A stretch of DNA of 64,000 bases from Vibrio profundi. Lineage in GTDB: Bacteria; Pseudomonadota; Gammaproteobacteria; Enterobacterales; Vibrionaceae. The position numbers were made by a program, and so were the translations under genes. Below, one piece after another: positions 1 to 8,725 of the stretch (position 1 is its first letter; each line of letters begins with the position of its first letter). The notes beneath the pieces are model-generated. The model worked only from the letters and a program-made list of their open reading frames with translations. It made no database searches and was not told the origin of the DNA. The stretch is taken from the NCBI RefSeq assembly GCF_005281835.1, contig NZ_RZIS01000012.1:48195-112194 (forward strand), given 5' to 3'.

Positions 1-1
1 T

Positions 2-541
2 CCATATTCTGCTAAGAAAGCGTATTTAGAACAGGGATACGGAGGTGACTACTTCAAGAAAATTGTCACTCCGCTACAGGGTGAAGAGGTTTTACAAGAG
101 GCTTTAGAAACAGGCCCTTACGGGAAATGTGTTTACCTCTGTGACAATGATGTTGTTGACCACCAAGTGGTGAACTTTCAATTTGAGCAAGGGAAATCAG
201 CGTCATTTACCATGACTGCTTTTACAGAATATGCAGATCGTAAAACTGGTATATTTGGCACCCATGGTCAAGTAGAAGGTGACGGTAACCTTATCAAGGT
301 ACGTGATTTCCGAACGGATCAAGAGACGGTCTATGATGTTAACGCCGTAGAATCAGACACAGCAATGACAGGCCATGGTGGCGGTGATTATTACATGATG
401 CAGCAGTTTGTCGCGGCCGTTGCGAATAATGACCCAACGAAAGTGCTGTCGGGGCCAAAAGAAACGCTAGAAACACACCTTACGGTATTTGCAGCCGAAC
501 AATCGCGACTAGAAAAGAAAGTCGTTGATGTCACACTGTAA
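2..541 (+). CDS. Gfo/Idh/MocA-family oxidoreductase, C-terminal part
   Basis: The reading frame is open from the first complete codon of the window to the stop at 539-541, so this is the last ~179 residues of a gene that starts upstream. The segment has the features of the C-terminal alpha/beta domain of Gfo/Idh/MocA NAD(P)-dependent sugar or inositol dehydrogenases: a GPYGKCVYLCDNDVVDHQ stretch, a strand with FTMTAFTEYADRKTGIFGTHGQVEG, and the late GGDYYMMQQFV helix. The Rossmann N-terminus is off the window, so substrate and cofactor cannot be judged. It is followed by a strong terminator, so it is the last gene of its transcript. The AgaR-like repressor downstream may control the upstream operon, which is inference. 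Confidence 0.8.
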   Translation, partial: PYSAKKAYLEQGYGGDYFKKIVTPLQGEEVLQEALETGPYGKCVYLCDNDVVDHQVVNFQFEQGKSASFTMTAFTEYADRKTGIFGTHGQVEGDGNLIKVRDFRTDQETVYDVNAVESDTAMTGHGGGDYYMMQQFVAAVANNDPTKVLSGPKETLETHLTVFAAEQSRLEKKVVDVTL

Positions 542-613
542 TGTCAGCACAGGCTCAATATAGGTAAGATAAAACATTAGCGTGAGTGTCTACTTGCCTA
601 TAAAGGAATAACT

Positions 614-652
614 AAAAAGCCCCGCAGGTGAATCACTTTGCGGGGCTTTTTT
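614..652. terminator. Bidirectional rho-independent terminator
   Basis: A 13-bp stem (614-626 with 639-651) around a GC-rich GCCCCGCA core has a short loop and A and T tracts on its two sides. It can stop transcription from the left-hand oxidoreductase (+) and the DeoR-type regulator (-), which converge here. Confidence 0.9.
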
Positions 653-704
653 AATGTTCATACTGCTTGATGGGTCTAAAACATTAAGCGGTTGAAATGC
701 TTAC

Positions 705-1469
705 TTAGACCGTGATGACATTGATGCCTTTTGCCATCAAAGCCAGCTTGTATTCTTTCGGTATCTTATTATCAGTAATCAGGGTGTTTATCTTTTCTGA
801 TGGGATGATTTTGTGCAGGCTAAGCTTACCGAATTTGCTTGAGTCCGTAACCACAATCACTTCATTGGCGACTTCACACATCATTCTGTTCAGTCGAGCT
901 TCATTTTCGTTATGAGTCGTGATGCCACTATCAATATGGAAGCCATCTACCCCAAGAAATAGCTTACTGAAGTTAAATGAACGCAAGTTATCTTCAGCTT
1001 GTGTCCCGTAAAAAGATTGGCTTTTGCGTCTTAAGCTACCGCCAGTAATCATGACTTCAACGTCACTATATTGTGAAAGGCTCTGCGCGATGTTTAAGCC
1101 GTTAGTCATGGCTACGACACCTTTCTTCTTTCCTAGCAACTGCGCGATTTTTTCGGTGGTCGTTCCTGAATCTAGAATGATGTTATCGCCATCTTTGACC
1201 ATATCAGCCGCCACTTGAGCAATGCTCGCTTTGAGGCCTGTGTTGAGTGAGGTTTTAACCTCGATGGTTGTTTCAGGAACGATATCTTGGACGCTAATTG
1301 CTCCCCCGTGGGAACGCATAAGTAAACCTTTCTTTTCTAGATAGGCTAAGTCGTTACGGATTGTCACTGTGCTCACATCAAACTCTTGAGAAAGCTCAAT
1401 AACCGAAACGCTGCCATTCTCTTTCAACTGGCTGAGAATGTTTTCTCTTCTTTTACTTGTTTGTTTCAT
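705..1469 (-). CDS. agaR: DeoR/GlpR-family repressor, AgaR-like
   Basis: A 254-aa regulator. Residues 1-58 form the DeoR helix-turn-helix (SVIELSQEFDVSTVTIRNDLAYLEKKG, then the RSHGGA hinge). The rest is the sugar-phosphate isomerase-like sensor domain, with the DSGTTT phosphate-binding loop near residue 100, GGSLRRKSQSFYG and the VTDSSKFGK motif. As remembered, the segments MTNGLNIA, SFYGTQAE and THNENEARLNRMMCEVA match E. coli AgaR, the N-acetylgalactosamine/galactosamine repressor, better than GlpR or DeoR. No aga catabolic genes are in the window, so the target operon must lie elsewhere or left of the window. No strong Shine-Dalgarno sequence precedes the ATG. The symbol is by resemblance only. 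Confidence 0.75.
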   Translation of the reverse strand: MKQTSKRRENILSQLKENGSVSVIELSQEFDVSTVTIRNDLAYLEKKGLLMRSHGGAISVQDIVPETTIEVKTSLNTGLKASIAQVAADMVKDGDNIILDSGTTTEKIAQLLGKKKGVVAMTNGLNIAQSLSQYSDVEVMITGGSLRRKSQSFYGTQAEDNLRSFNFSKLFLGVDGFHIDSGITTHNENEARLNRMMCEVANEVIVVTDSSKFGKLSLHKIIPSEKINTLITDNKIPKEYKLALMAKGINVITV

Positions 1470-1703
1470 AACGTATCTATTTCAGGGGGCGTTATCTAAA
1501 ATATATCCAAATAAAAGGAAAAAAAACACGAATAATTACTCTAGGTAGAAGAAAAATAAGGGTTTTGTGATGAATAAAGTCTGTTTCGGAAATAGATTCT
1601 GACGAAAGCTGAAAAATTTACTCGAAAGGGCGATGTTGCAGCAGCATTCACCTGACTTATCTTTTAGTATGAGTGTACTGTTTAAATTTGAGTTCAAACG
1701 ATT

Positions 1704-2540
1704 ATGGATAAAAACACGCTATTGGATGCACTTCGTAAAGCGCCTATTCTTGACTTATATACCTTGTATCAAGAAGTTGGAGATTCTATCTCTTTGTATA
1801 CCTTGATGGATGCGCTAAACGAGATTAAGAAAGAGCATGGCTTAGATACGCGATTGAGCTCGTTTAAAACACAAATAGAACGCTTACTAGAAGATTCGAA
1901 TTTCTCAGGCGGAGATTCTGAGTCTATTCAGCGTTTGAAAGATAAGTTGGAATTTGAACAGCGTGGGCACAGTATGAGCCGCTATATTTTGGCAACCGAT
2001 GGTCACAGGCATTATGCCCCACAAGCTAATTTGGTGATGTTTGGCGATTCAATCACCGAGTGGGGGCCTTGGGTCGATGCGCTGCGTGACTACTCATTAG
2101 TCAATCGTGGCATTGCCGGAGACACCACTGCGGGCATGTTACGCCGTATTGATACTACTTTATTGGTTAAGCCTAAGCTGGTGTGTGTGATGGCGGGTAT
2201 TAACGACTTAGCTCAAGGGTACAGCGTTAATGAAGTTTTTAAAAACTACCAACAGATGCTTAATGTATGGCGTGAAAAAGGAGTCGACGTGCTGGTTCAA
2301 TCAACGTTATATGGCGGTGAAAGGTTGGAGAGCTTAACTAGCCAAGTGACGGAGCTGAACCAAAAATTGTTCGATTACTGCCAAACCCATCAGCTTAGGT
2401 TTTTAAATGTAAACCAAGTACTCGCCCCACAGAGCAAACTGCTAGACGAGTATAGTTGTGATGATTTGCATTTATCGGCGTATGCGTATTTGAAGTGGTT
2501 AGAAATCTTAAAGCCTGAATTGAAAACTTCGAACCTCTAA
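1704..2540 (+). CDS. SGNH/GDSL-family hydrolase with an N-terminal extension
   Basis: A 278-aa protein without a signal peptide, so probably cytoplasmic. The C-terminal two thirds is an SGNH esterase/lipase fold: block I GDSIT at 114-118 with nucleophile Ser116, block II Gly in NRGIAGD (about 136), block III GIND at 165-168, and block V D253-x-x-H256. The layout is close to the PAF-acetylhydrolase/TesA-like group that acts on small acyl or sugar esters. Residues 1-90 are a predicted helical region that I do not recognise. The gene stands alone between two minus-strand genes. The substrate cannot be inferred. The ATG has only a weak ribosome-binding site. Confidence 0.8.
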   Translation: MDKNTLLDALRKAPILDLYTLYQEVGDSISLYTLMDALNEIKKEHGLDTRLSSFKTQIERLLEDSNFSGGDSESIQRLKDKLEFEQRGHSMSRYILATDGHRHYAPQANLVMFGDSITEWGPWVDALRDYSLVNRGIAGDTTAGMLRRIDTTLLVKPKLVCVMAGINDLAQGYSVNEVFKNYQQMLNVWREKGVDVLVQSTLYGGERLESLTSQVTELNQKLFDYCQTHQLRFLNVNQVLAPQSKLLDEYSCDDLHLSAYAYLKWLEILKPELKTSNL

Positions 2541-2587
2541 TGGAATAAGACCACGACCCTACGCAGGCTCGCTCAATGTAAGAACGA

Positions 2588-3640
2588 TCACATTTGGTTG
2601 TTTTCTAGCTGCTCACTCCAGCAAAGTACTTGGTTACGTCCCATTTGCTTGGCTTTATATAAAGCGGTGTCTGCACGAGCAATCACCGCCCTAAAGTTTG
2701 CGTCGGCATTTTTAGGGCTAGAAAGTCCGATACTCACGGTAATATTAAGGTGTTTTCGGTTAAAAAATACCGACATTTTCTCAATCGAATAACGGTATTT
2801 TTCGGCAAGGTCCAATGCCTCTTTCTCGTTAATATTACTCAGTAACAATACAAACTCTTCTCCGCCGATTCTGGCAAATAAATCGCTATTGCGTTTAATG
2901 CTTTGAATCTGCCGTGCCATGGTAACTAACACTTCGTCGCCACCTAAGTGGCCGTATTCATCGTTGAGTGATTTAAAGTTATCGATATCGATGATCAGCA
3001 GCACGTGGTTTTTATCGAAGGCGCGAGGTTTATTGTTGATGAGTTTAGTCGCTTCAATAAACGCACGTCGGTTAAGGATCCCTGTGAGCGTGTCGATATT
3101 GGCCAGGTTCTCCATCTTAACCATTTTCTTTTGTACTCGAATCTGAGATGCGATCCAACTGACTAAACTCGTTAGAACGCGGGCATCTTGTTCGTTGAAA
3201 TGATACTTGTCGTGGTGGCCAATGTTGATAGTGCCATAACAACGACCTTCACTGATAAGCGGGGCATCCATGCATGACAACAATCCGCCTTCAGCTAACC
3301 ATTGGCAATCGAGAAGGGCTTCTTCCGTTGTGTCATTGCAAATTGCTAGCTGCTCGTTGCTAAATACGCTACCAACCATAGTGTTTTCAATAGGGATGGC
3401 GCGATCCAATGGGATGGCTTGGTTACCAGTTAATGCGAATAAAGATAAGAAGTTGGGGTCTTGTTGCAACGCCCCACTGACTCGGTCGGAGTGGAAGATC
3501 TCTTTAATCCAATAGGAGGTACTGTGAAGAATGTCCTCTAAAGATTCGGCTTGGGAGAGCTCGTCAAAAAATGCCAATGGGAAATAGGCGTGTTTGTCCT
3601 GCTTAGCTGAGGCATCGGCTTCGAGAGAGCAAAATTTCAA
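2588..3640 (-). CDS. Diguanylate cyclase (GAF-GGDEF)
   Basis: A 350-aa soluble protein. Residues ~30-165 resemble a GAF sensor domain (GGLLSCMDAPLISEGRCYGTINIGHH). Residues ~178-340 are a GGDEF domain with the active-site motif GGEEF at 259-263, the DIDNFKSLND metal-binding segment, and an RxxD inhibitory site (Arg250-Asp253) exactly five residues before GGEEF. It should therefore make c-di-GMP and be product-inhibited. No membrane segment or EAL domain is present. The only plausible start is TTG at 3640, behind a GGGGGA ribosome-binding site; the next in-frame Met would remove part of the GAF domain. The ligand is unknown. Confidence 0.88.
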   Translation of the reverse strand: MKFCSLEADASAKQDKHAYFPLAFFDELSQAESLEDILHSTSYWIKEIFHSDRVSGALQQDPNFLSLFALTGNQAIPLDRAIPIENTMVGSVFSNEQLAICNDTTEEALLDCQWLAEGGLLSCMDAPLISEGRCYGTINIGHHDKYHFNEQDARVLTSLVSWIASQIRVQKKMVKMENLANIDTLTGILNRRAFIEATKLINNKPRAFDKNHVLLIIDIDNFKSLNDEYGHLGGDEVLVTMARQIQSIKRNSDLFARIGGEEFVLLLSNINEKEALDLAEKYRYSIEKMSVFFNRKHLNITVSIGLSSPKNADANFRAVIARADTALYKAKQMGRNQVLCWSEQLENNQM

Positions 3641-3784
3641 ATTGGGAGTCCCCCGTGAACAACTTATGTACCTTAATTTAAAAGTTTAGGTAAAGAGTGG
3701 CTCATTGACAATCTTACAACTGAGATGGCGATTAGGTAGCGGAACGATGAAAATGGGAGAATGCAGGGAAAATCAGTGAACTGT

Positions 3785-3822
3785 AGAGAAAACTAAACCA
3801 AGCGCGAGCTTGGTTTAGTAAA
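3785..3822 (-). terminator. Terminator of the DUF3012 gene
   Basis: A 12-bp perfect stem (3792-3803 with 3808-3819) and a four-base loop are followed on the minus strand by TTTTCTCT. Confidence 0.8.
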
Positions 3823-3832
3823 ATAAGTCGAG

Positions 3833-3988
3833 TTAGAAAATACAATGCTTAGCAAAGTCGGCAGCTTGATTCGCTGTCCAATCGCCTTTAGGTTTATCTT
3901 TCATGTTTTCACACCACCTTTCACTGCCAACTTCTGCGCAGGCTGTAAGAGATAGAGCTAATAACATGACGACTGAAATTTTTTTCAT
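3833..3988 (-). CDS. Small DUF3012 lipoprotein
   Basis: A 51-residue ORF read directly from the sequence. It starts MKKISVVMLLALSLTAC, a lipoprotein signal whose lipobox places the lipidated Cys at residue 17. The mature part AEVGSERWCENMKDKPKGDWT continues to a C-terminal KHCIF. The WCENM..KPKGDWTANQAADFAKHC pattern is that of the DUF3012 family, small proteins common in Vibrio and Shewanella. The two remaining Cys residues may form a disulfide. It has its own terminator and stands alone between the diguanylate cyclase and the hibernation factor. Function unknown. Confidence 0.85.
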   Translation of the reverse strand: MKKISVVMLLALSLTACAEVGSERWCENMKDKPKGDWTANQAADFAKHCIF

Positions 3989-4072
3989 AGTGACCTTCTC
4001 AATGTCCATTTGCTCATAATTAAAAGCGTATCTGTGTTTATCGTACAGTCAAAGTTTGAGAATACCAGAGAT

Positions 4073-4100
4073 GAAAAAGCCAGCATTGCTGCTGGCTTCA
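4073..4100 (-). terminator. Terminator of the hibernation-factor gene
   Basis: A 7-bp GC-rich stem GCCAGCA/TGCTGGC (4079-4085 with 4090-4096) carries an oligo-T on the minus strand at 4073-4078. Confidence 0.85.
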
Positions 4101-4119
4101 AAAATTTGATTAATCGAGG

Positions 4120-4476
4120 TTATACAAGTTTCATCTCTTGGATGATGTCTGAAGCGATTTCAGGTTTTGTGCTCGTTGGCTTCTCATGAAGATCAGACTT
4201 CAGTTGCCCTTTACGGTTTCGTAATCCTGCTTCTAGTTTTTTCAGAGCTGAGGAGATCGCTGGGTACATAATATCGTTCGTCGATTTCGCAGAAACACGC
4301 ACGCCTTCGTAGTTAGTAAAAATTTCTACTTCGTGTTGGCCGTGTTCTTTTGTAATGATGATGTCGCAGCTGATTAATTGTGGAAAGTGGGATGATATCT
4401 TCTCAAACTTGCTTTCGATTTCTTTACGTGAGTCGTCGTTAATTGATACGTGATGTGTTTGAACGTTTACTTTCAT
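4120..4476 (-). CDS. HPF/RaiA-family ribosome hibernation factor
   Basis: A 118-aa protein of the ribosome hibernation promoting factor / RaiA (YfiA) family, which binds the 30S decoding centre in stationary phase. The beta-alpha-beta-beta-beta-alpha pattern is visible: MKVNVQTHHVSINDDSRKEIESKFEKI, then CDIIITKEHGQHEVEIF, then an amphipathic helix (DIMYPAISSALKKLEAGLRNRK). The short charged tail fits the short form, without the dimerisation domain of long HPF. I chose ATG 4476 because GGAAAGGT lies nine bases upstream; an in-frame ATG ten codons earlier has no ribosome-binding site. HPF and RaiA cannot be told apart with certainty, so no symbol is given. Confidence 0.85.
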   Translation of the reverse strand: MKVNVQTHHVSINDDSRKEIESKFEKISSHFPQLISCDIIITKEHGQHEVEIFTNYEGVRVSAKSTNDIMYPAISSALKKLEAGLRNRKGQLKSDLHEKPTSTKPEIASDIIQEMKLV

Positions 4477-4506
4477 ATAATCATACCTTTCCAATGACTG
4501 TGTCAT

Positions 4507-4938
4507 TTAAACGTAGCAAACTCGCTGTATTTTAACCAAGTGTAGATTTACACATGTGTGATTAAGTTCAGTGTTATCAAATAATCTGACTGTTACCCCT
4601 TGAATACTTGCCCGTACGTCAGCATATTATGTTTCGTGATTTTGACTTGTGGTGAAAATCTACTCTTTCCTTATAGAACGTTTGTTCCTTAGTTCAAAAA
4701 TATATTCTCCGTTTAAATATATAAGCTTAGCGAGTTATTCGTTTTTTGCTTGTGTAATGCTATCTCTGTTTGAAACGCGCTCTAATCCGGTTTCGTTTGA
4801 TAGAGTGAAGGCAAGTCGACGGTATGTATCGTCTAATCTAATTCGCTATAAAAAAAGCGCAGATCCATTGGAGTGGAACTTACGCTTTTAGAAAGTTTGT
4901 TTTTATCTCAACTTGGAGACAGCCCAACGAGGCAGTTG
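4507..4938. other. 432-bp gap without a recognisable gene
   Basis: This region lies between the 3' end of pstB and the promoter side of the hibernation factor, both minus strand. It is AT-rich. Two short open frames across it (about 4649-4891 and 4873-5130) have no family features, and the second runs into pstB antisense. I see no RNA gene or clear terminator. Confidence 0.5.
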
Positions 4939-5787
4939 TTAACCAAAATCACCCGAGATGTAACGCTTAGTTCGGTCATTTTTAGGTGCATTGAAGATTT
5001 GCTGCGTTTCACCAAACTCGATCAACTCACCCAAATACATAAACCCAGTGTGATCAGATATTCTCATGGCTTGTTGCATATTATGGGTAACAATCACGAT
5101 TGTGTATTTCTCACGCAGTTCTGTAATTAGCTCTTCAATTGCAGCGGTCGCGATTGGATCGAGCGCTGAAGTAGGTTCATCCATTAGAATGACCTCAGGC
5201 TGTAACGCAATGGTTCGTGCGATACACAATCGTTGCTGCTGACCTCCAGAAAGCCCCATGGCATCAGCGTGCATTTTATCTTTCACTTCTTCCCATAAAT
5301 GGGCTCTTTTAAGTGCTTTCTCGATTTGTGTATCGATGTCTTGCTTAGTCAGCCCCCCTTTTAGCTTTAGGCCAAAGGCCATGTTTTCGTATATCGACAT
5401 AGGAAAAGGAGTCGGCTTTTGAAATACCATACCAACTTTTGAACGCAGTTCATTTAAGTCTATCGAGCCCAAGATACTCTCGTCATCAAGTAAAATGTCA
5501 CCTTCGGCATACTGAGTTCGATACAAATCGTAGATACGGTTCATCGTTCTAAGAAGAGTGGATTTACCGCACCCTGAAGGACCTATCAATGCTGTTACTT
5601 TATTATTGTAAATCGGCATTGTGATGTTCTTAAGTGAAGCTGGTAAGCTTTTGTTATAGAAGAAGCTAAGGTCTTCTATTTGCATGCGACAATGCATGGC
5701 TTGGTCGTTTGCCGCACTGTTTGAAGCAGGCTCATAGCCTTTAGAAAAAGGCGTGTCGTTCATTAATGAATCAGTCATTGCGTTCAT
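4939..5787 (-). CDS. pstB: Phosphate ABC transporter ATP-binding protein PstB
   Basis: A 282-aa ATPase energising the high-affinity phosphate importer PstSCAB. Walker A GPSGCGKST, the Q-loop in GMVFQKPTPFPMSIYENMAFG (a Pst signature), the ABC signature LSGGQQQR, Walker B VILMDEPTSALD and the H-loop VTHNMQQAMR are all present. ATG 5787 was chosen because its first bases overlap the pstA stop codon as ATGA, giving translational coupling. A longer frame back to 5880 would overlap pstA by almost 100 bp. It ends the operon; no phoU follows, although phoU commonly closes pst operons. Confidence 0.95.
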   Translation of the reverse strand: MNAMTDSLMNDTPFSKGYEPASNSAANDQAMHCRMQIEDLSFFYNKSLPASLKNITMPIYNNKVTALIGPSGCGKSTLLRTMNRIYDLYRTQYAEGDILLDDESILGSIDLNELRSKVGMVFQKPTPFPMSIYENMAFGLKLKGGLTKQDIDTQIEKALKRAHLWEEVKDKMHADAMGLSGGQQQRLCIARTIALQPEVILMDEPTSALDPIATAAIEELITELREKYTIVIVTHNMQQAMRISDHTGFMYLGELIEFGETQQIFNAPKNDRTKRYISGDFG

Positions 5788-6623
5788 GATGCTTTTCTCG
5801 CTTTCAGATATTTTGGCAAGCTTGTCGCTAGTACGTTTACAAATAGAATAAAGGAAGTAATTAATAGAGCTCCGGCCCAAGCTAACTCCTGCCAGGATGA
5901 GTATGGGCTCATCGCATATTGGTAGATGGTGACAGGCAGGTTAGCCATTGGTGCACTCATGTTGGTCGTCATGAAACTGCTATTCAATGCTGTAAAGAGC
6001 AGCGGAGCGGTTTCTCCTGAAATACGTGCGACAGAGAGCAAAATTGCGGTGATGATCCCTGGTCCCGCAGCTCGGTAGCTGAGCTTAGTGATCACTCGCC
6101 ATTTTGGTGCACCTAAACCACTTCCCGCTTCTTTTAATGTGGGCGGGACAAGTCGAAGCATTTCTTCTGTTGATGAAATGATGACTGGCAATGCAAGAAT
6201 TGCCAATGCAATCGCTCCCGCCCATGCAGAGTAAGATCCCATAGGTACGACAACGACCGCGTAGACAAATAACCCCACTAAAATCGATGGTGCGCTAACT
6301 AGCATCCCATTTAAAAATCGTAGTGTTTCGGCCGTTTTATTTTCTTTTGGAGCTTCAGATAACCAAGTGCCCGCGAGTACACCGAGTGGAGCAGCAATCG
6401 CGATTCCCATCCCTGTAAGTAAAAGGCTTCCATAGATGGCATTTTTGAGGCCACCTTCACTTCCCGGTGCTGGTGTCAGTTCGGTAAATAGGCTCCATTT
6501 CAGTCCTTTTAGCCCCTCACCAATTAACGTGTAAAGGATGCTTGATAAGACGATTAGGCCACATGCCGTTGCGGCAATACAAAAGGCAAAAAATAGTGCG
6601 TTTTTGAATTTTCTGATGTTCAT
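5784..6623 (-). CDS. pstA: Phosphate ABC transporter permease PstA
   Basis: A 279-aa inner-membrane permease with six predicted TM helices. The binding-protein-dependent transport signature is visible as EAGSGLGAPKWRVITKLSYRAAGPGI near residue 165. PstA-specific features include ISGETAPLLFTAL, which lines the phosphate path. The start overlaps the pstC stop by four bases (ATGA) and the end overlaps pstB the same way, so C, A and B are translationally coupled. Confidence 0.94.
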   Translation of the reverse strand: MNIRKFKNALFFAFCIAATACGLIVLSSILYTLIGEGLKGLKWSLFTELTPAPGSEGGLKNAIYGSLLLTGMGIAIAAPLGVLAGTWLSEAPKENKTAETLRFLNGMLVSAPSILVGLFVYAVVVVPMGSYSAWAGAIALAILALPVIISSTEEMLRLVPPTLKEAGSGLGAPKWRVITKLSYRAAGPGIITAILLSVARISGETAPLLFTALNSSFMTTNMSAPMANLPVTIYQYAMSPYSSWQELAWAGALLITSFILFVNVLATSLPKYLKARKAS

Positions 6624-7552
6624 GATTCACCTCGCTTCAGTAGGTAGCGTGCTGTTCCCATGACCAAAAAAGTAATCGCAAATAAAACAAGCCCTAGCGC
6701 AATGAGTGATGAAATATGCACTTCATTCGTCGCTTCATTGAATTGTTGCGCTATGGTCGAAGAAATAGAGCTTGCTGGCATAAAGAGTGATGTTTCGATG
6801 CGGTTGGCACCGCCAATTACAAAAGCGACGGCCATCGTTTCACCTAAAGCGCGACCTAATCCTAAAATCCCAGCACTTGCAACGGCACTTTTTACTTTAG
6901 GTAACAGGACTTTAGTGATCACTTCGAATGGTGTCGCACCTACACCATAAGCCGCTTCACGTAATACATCTGGGATTGAACGCAGAGCATCTCGAGTGAG
7001 TGCCGTCATGATCGGTAAGATCATAAAAGATAAAATAATGCCTGCGGTTAGTAAGCCAATACCGATTGGCGGCCCACTGAACCAAACACCAATTAGCGGA
7101 ATGTCGGCCAGGTAAGTGAGAGCCCACATTTGGAATCCTTCTGAGAACCATGGCGCAAATACAAATAAGCCCCACATGCCGTAAATAATACTTGGAATAG
7201 CAGCGAGCAGTTCAATGGCTTTACTTACTGGGGGGCTGATCCATTTAGGTGCTAATTCTGCAAGGAAAATAGCGGTACCCAATGCGATCGGCACGGCGAT
7301 ACAAATTGCGATGAATGAGGTTACTAATGTGCCATAGATTGCTGATGCAGCACCGAAATTACTATTAATTGGATCCCAAACATTGTTAAAAACAAAACCA
7401 GGACCAAATTCTGAGAATGCTTGCCAGCCACCATCAATCAAAGAAAGAATGATGCCTGTTAAAGCGATAAAAATAAGAATTGATGAAGTAAAACTCAATT
7501 TTTCAAAAATCGAATCTCCATCCAGTCTCTTTGTCGTCATTGTCGTATTCAT
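6620..7552 (-). CDS. pstC: Phosphate ABC transporter permease PstC
   Basis: A 310-aa membrane permease that forms the heterodimeric channel with PstA. Typical PstC motifs are AAIPSIIYGMWGLFVFAPW, EAAYGVGATPFEVITKVLLPKVKSAVASAGILGLGRALGETMAVAFVIGGA (EAA loop plus GRALGETMA) and six TM helices. It follows pstS after a 126-bp spacer that contains a long-range inverted repeat. Confidence 0.94.
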   Translation of the reverse strand: MNTTMTTKRLDGDSIFEKLSFTSSILIFIALTGIILSLIDGGWQAFSEFGPGFVFNNVWDPINSNFGAASAIYGTLVTSFIAICIAVPIALGTAIFLAELAPKWISPPVSKAIELLAAIPSIIYGMWGLFVFAPWFSEGFQMWALTYLADIPLIGVWFSGPPIGIGLLTAGIILSFMILPIMTALTRDALRSIPDVLREAAYGVGATPFEVITKVLLPKVKSAVASAGILGLGRALGETMAVAFVIGGANRIETSLFMPASSISSTIAQQFNEATNEVHISSLIALGLVLFAITFLVMGTARYLLKRGES

Positions 7553-7563
7553 ATGCGTTATAA

Positions 7564-7629
7564 ATACTGCCAGAGGCGACCCAATCGCGTAGGTGTTAGC
7601 CCGTGCTAGAGAGTCACAACTGGCAGTAT
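7564..7629 (-). promoter_or_regulatory. Intercistronic inverted repeat between pstS and pstC
   Basis: Perfect 10-base arms (7564-7573 and 7620-7629, ATACTGCCAG and its complement) enclose 46 bases between the pstS stop and the pstC start. In RNA this would form a stem-loop just 3' of pstS. Such structures often protect the binding-protein message or partly stop transcription, giving more PstS than permease. No T-tract follows directly, so a processing/stabiliser role is more likely than full termination. Confidence 0.45.
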
Positions 7630-7678
7630 AGGCTCTTAATTAAAGGTGATGTTAAGGTTCAACGAATCAAATCATCGA

Positions 7679-8725
7679 TTAATTAAGAAAGGTTTTTCCA
7701 TTGGTAGTGAGTTCTTGTGACCAAGTGTCGTTCACCATCTGAGTGACGGCTTTCGGCATCGGAATGTAATCTAGCTCTTCCGCTGCTGAAGCGCCGTTTT
7801 CATAGCTCCAGTTAAAGAACTTGATGATCTCTTGGGCTTTTGCTGAGTCTTTTTGATCTTTATGCATCAAGATAAAAGTTGCAGCGGTCATCGGCCAAGA
7901 GTTAGCACCTGGCTGGTTGTTCAAAAGTAAGTGGTAGCCAGGTGCGCTCGCCCAGTCACCATTTGCTGCTGCAGATTGGAAGCTATCCATCGTTGGCTGC
8001 AAGAACTTACCTTCCGCACTGTCCATTTGCGTGTGAACTAAGTCGTTTTGTTTCGCGAAAGCGTATTCCACGTAGCCAATTGCTCCACGGGTTCGGCTAA
8101 CGAAATTAGCGACTCCGGCGTTACCATTACCGCCAATAGTTGTGGCTTCACGTGGCCAAGTGATGTCTTTACCAACACCGACTTGGTCTGCCCAATCTTT
8201 ACTTACTTGAGCAAGGTACTCAGTAAAGTTGAATGTGGTGCCAGACCCATCTGAGCGGTGGACAACGTAAATCGGTTGAGAAGGAATCGTTAGATCGCTG
8301 TTTAGCGAGGCAATGTCTTCATTGTTCCAATTTTTAATTTTGCCTAGATAGATGTCTGCAAGCAGTTCACCTGTCAGTTTCATTTCACCTGCTTTGATGC
8401 CAGGGATGTTTACAACGGGTACGATTGCGCCCATCACCATTGGGAATTGAATCATCTCTTCTTTGTTGAGTTCATCAATGGTTAATGGTGCATCTGTTGC
8501 GCCGAAATCAACGGTTTTAGCTGTGATTTGACGAATGCCACCGCCTGAACCAATTGCTTGGTAGTTGATTTGCACACCAGTCGCTTGCTGGTATTGCTCA
8601 GCCCACTTTGCATAGATTGGATGAGGGAAGGTCGCACCTGCACCATTAATCGTCGTGTTGGCAGAAACGTTAAAAGTTGCCGCGACTAAACAAGACGACA
8701 ATAGTGTAGATTTAATCAATTTCAC
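7679..8725 (-). CDS. pstS: Phosphate-binding periplasmic protein PstS
   Basis: A 348-aa precursor with signal peptide MKLIKSTLLSSCLVAATFNVSA, cleaved after about residue 22. Phosphate ligands are in GAGATFPHPIYAKW, QAIGSGGGIRQ, DFGATDAPLT and HRSDGSGTTFNFTEYL, the four loops of PstS. It delivers phosphate to PstCA. The start is GTG 8725 with GGAGATATACC upstream. It is the first gene of pstSCAB. I found no convincing PHO box in the upstream gap, so PhoB control is likely from family knowledge but not shown. Confidence 0.95.
   Translation of the reverse strand: MKLIKSTLLSSCLVAATFNVSANTTINGAGATFPHPIYAKWAEQYQQATGVQINYQAIGSGGGIRQITAKTVDFGATDAPLTIDELNKEEMIQFPMVMGAIVPVVNIPGIKAGEMKLTGELLADIYLGKIKNWNNEDIASLNSDLTIPSQPIYVVHRSDGSGTTFNFTEYLAQVSKDWADQVGVGKDITWPREATTIGGNGNAGVANFVSRTRGAIGYVEYAFAKQNDLVHTQMDSAEGKFLQPTMDSFQSAAANGDWASAPGYHLLLNNQPGANSWPMTAATFILMHKDQKDSAKAQEIIKFFNWSYENGASAAEELDYIPMPKAVTQMVNDTWSQELTTNGKTFLN

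Noticed and set aside
4649..5130. Two short plus-strand frames in the hpf-pstB gap
   Set aside because: Unusual composition, no family match, and the second runs into pstB antisense.
6660..6950. Open frame on the plus strand across pstC
   Set aside because: It is fully antisense to a well-supported gene, with no ribosome site and no family features. The same applies to frames over pstS, lysR genes, the ALDH, the BCCT gene and SDR genes.
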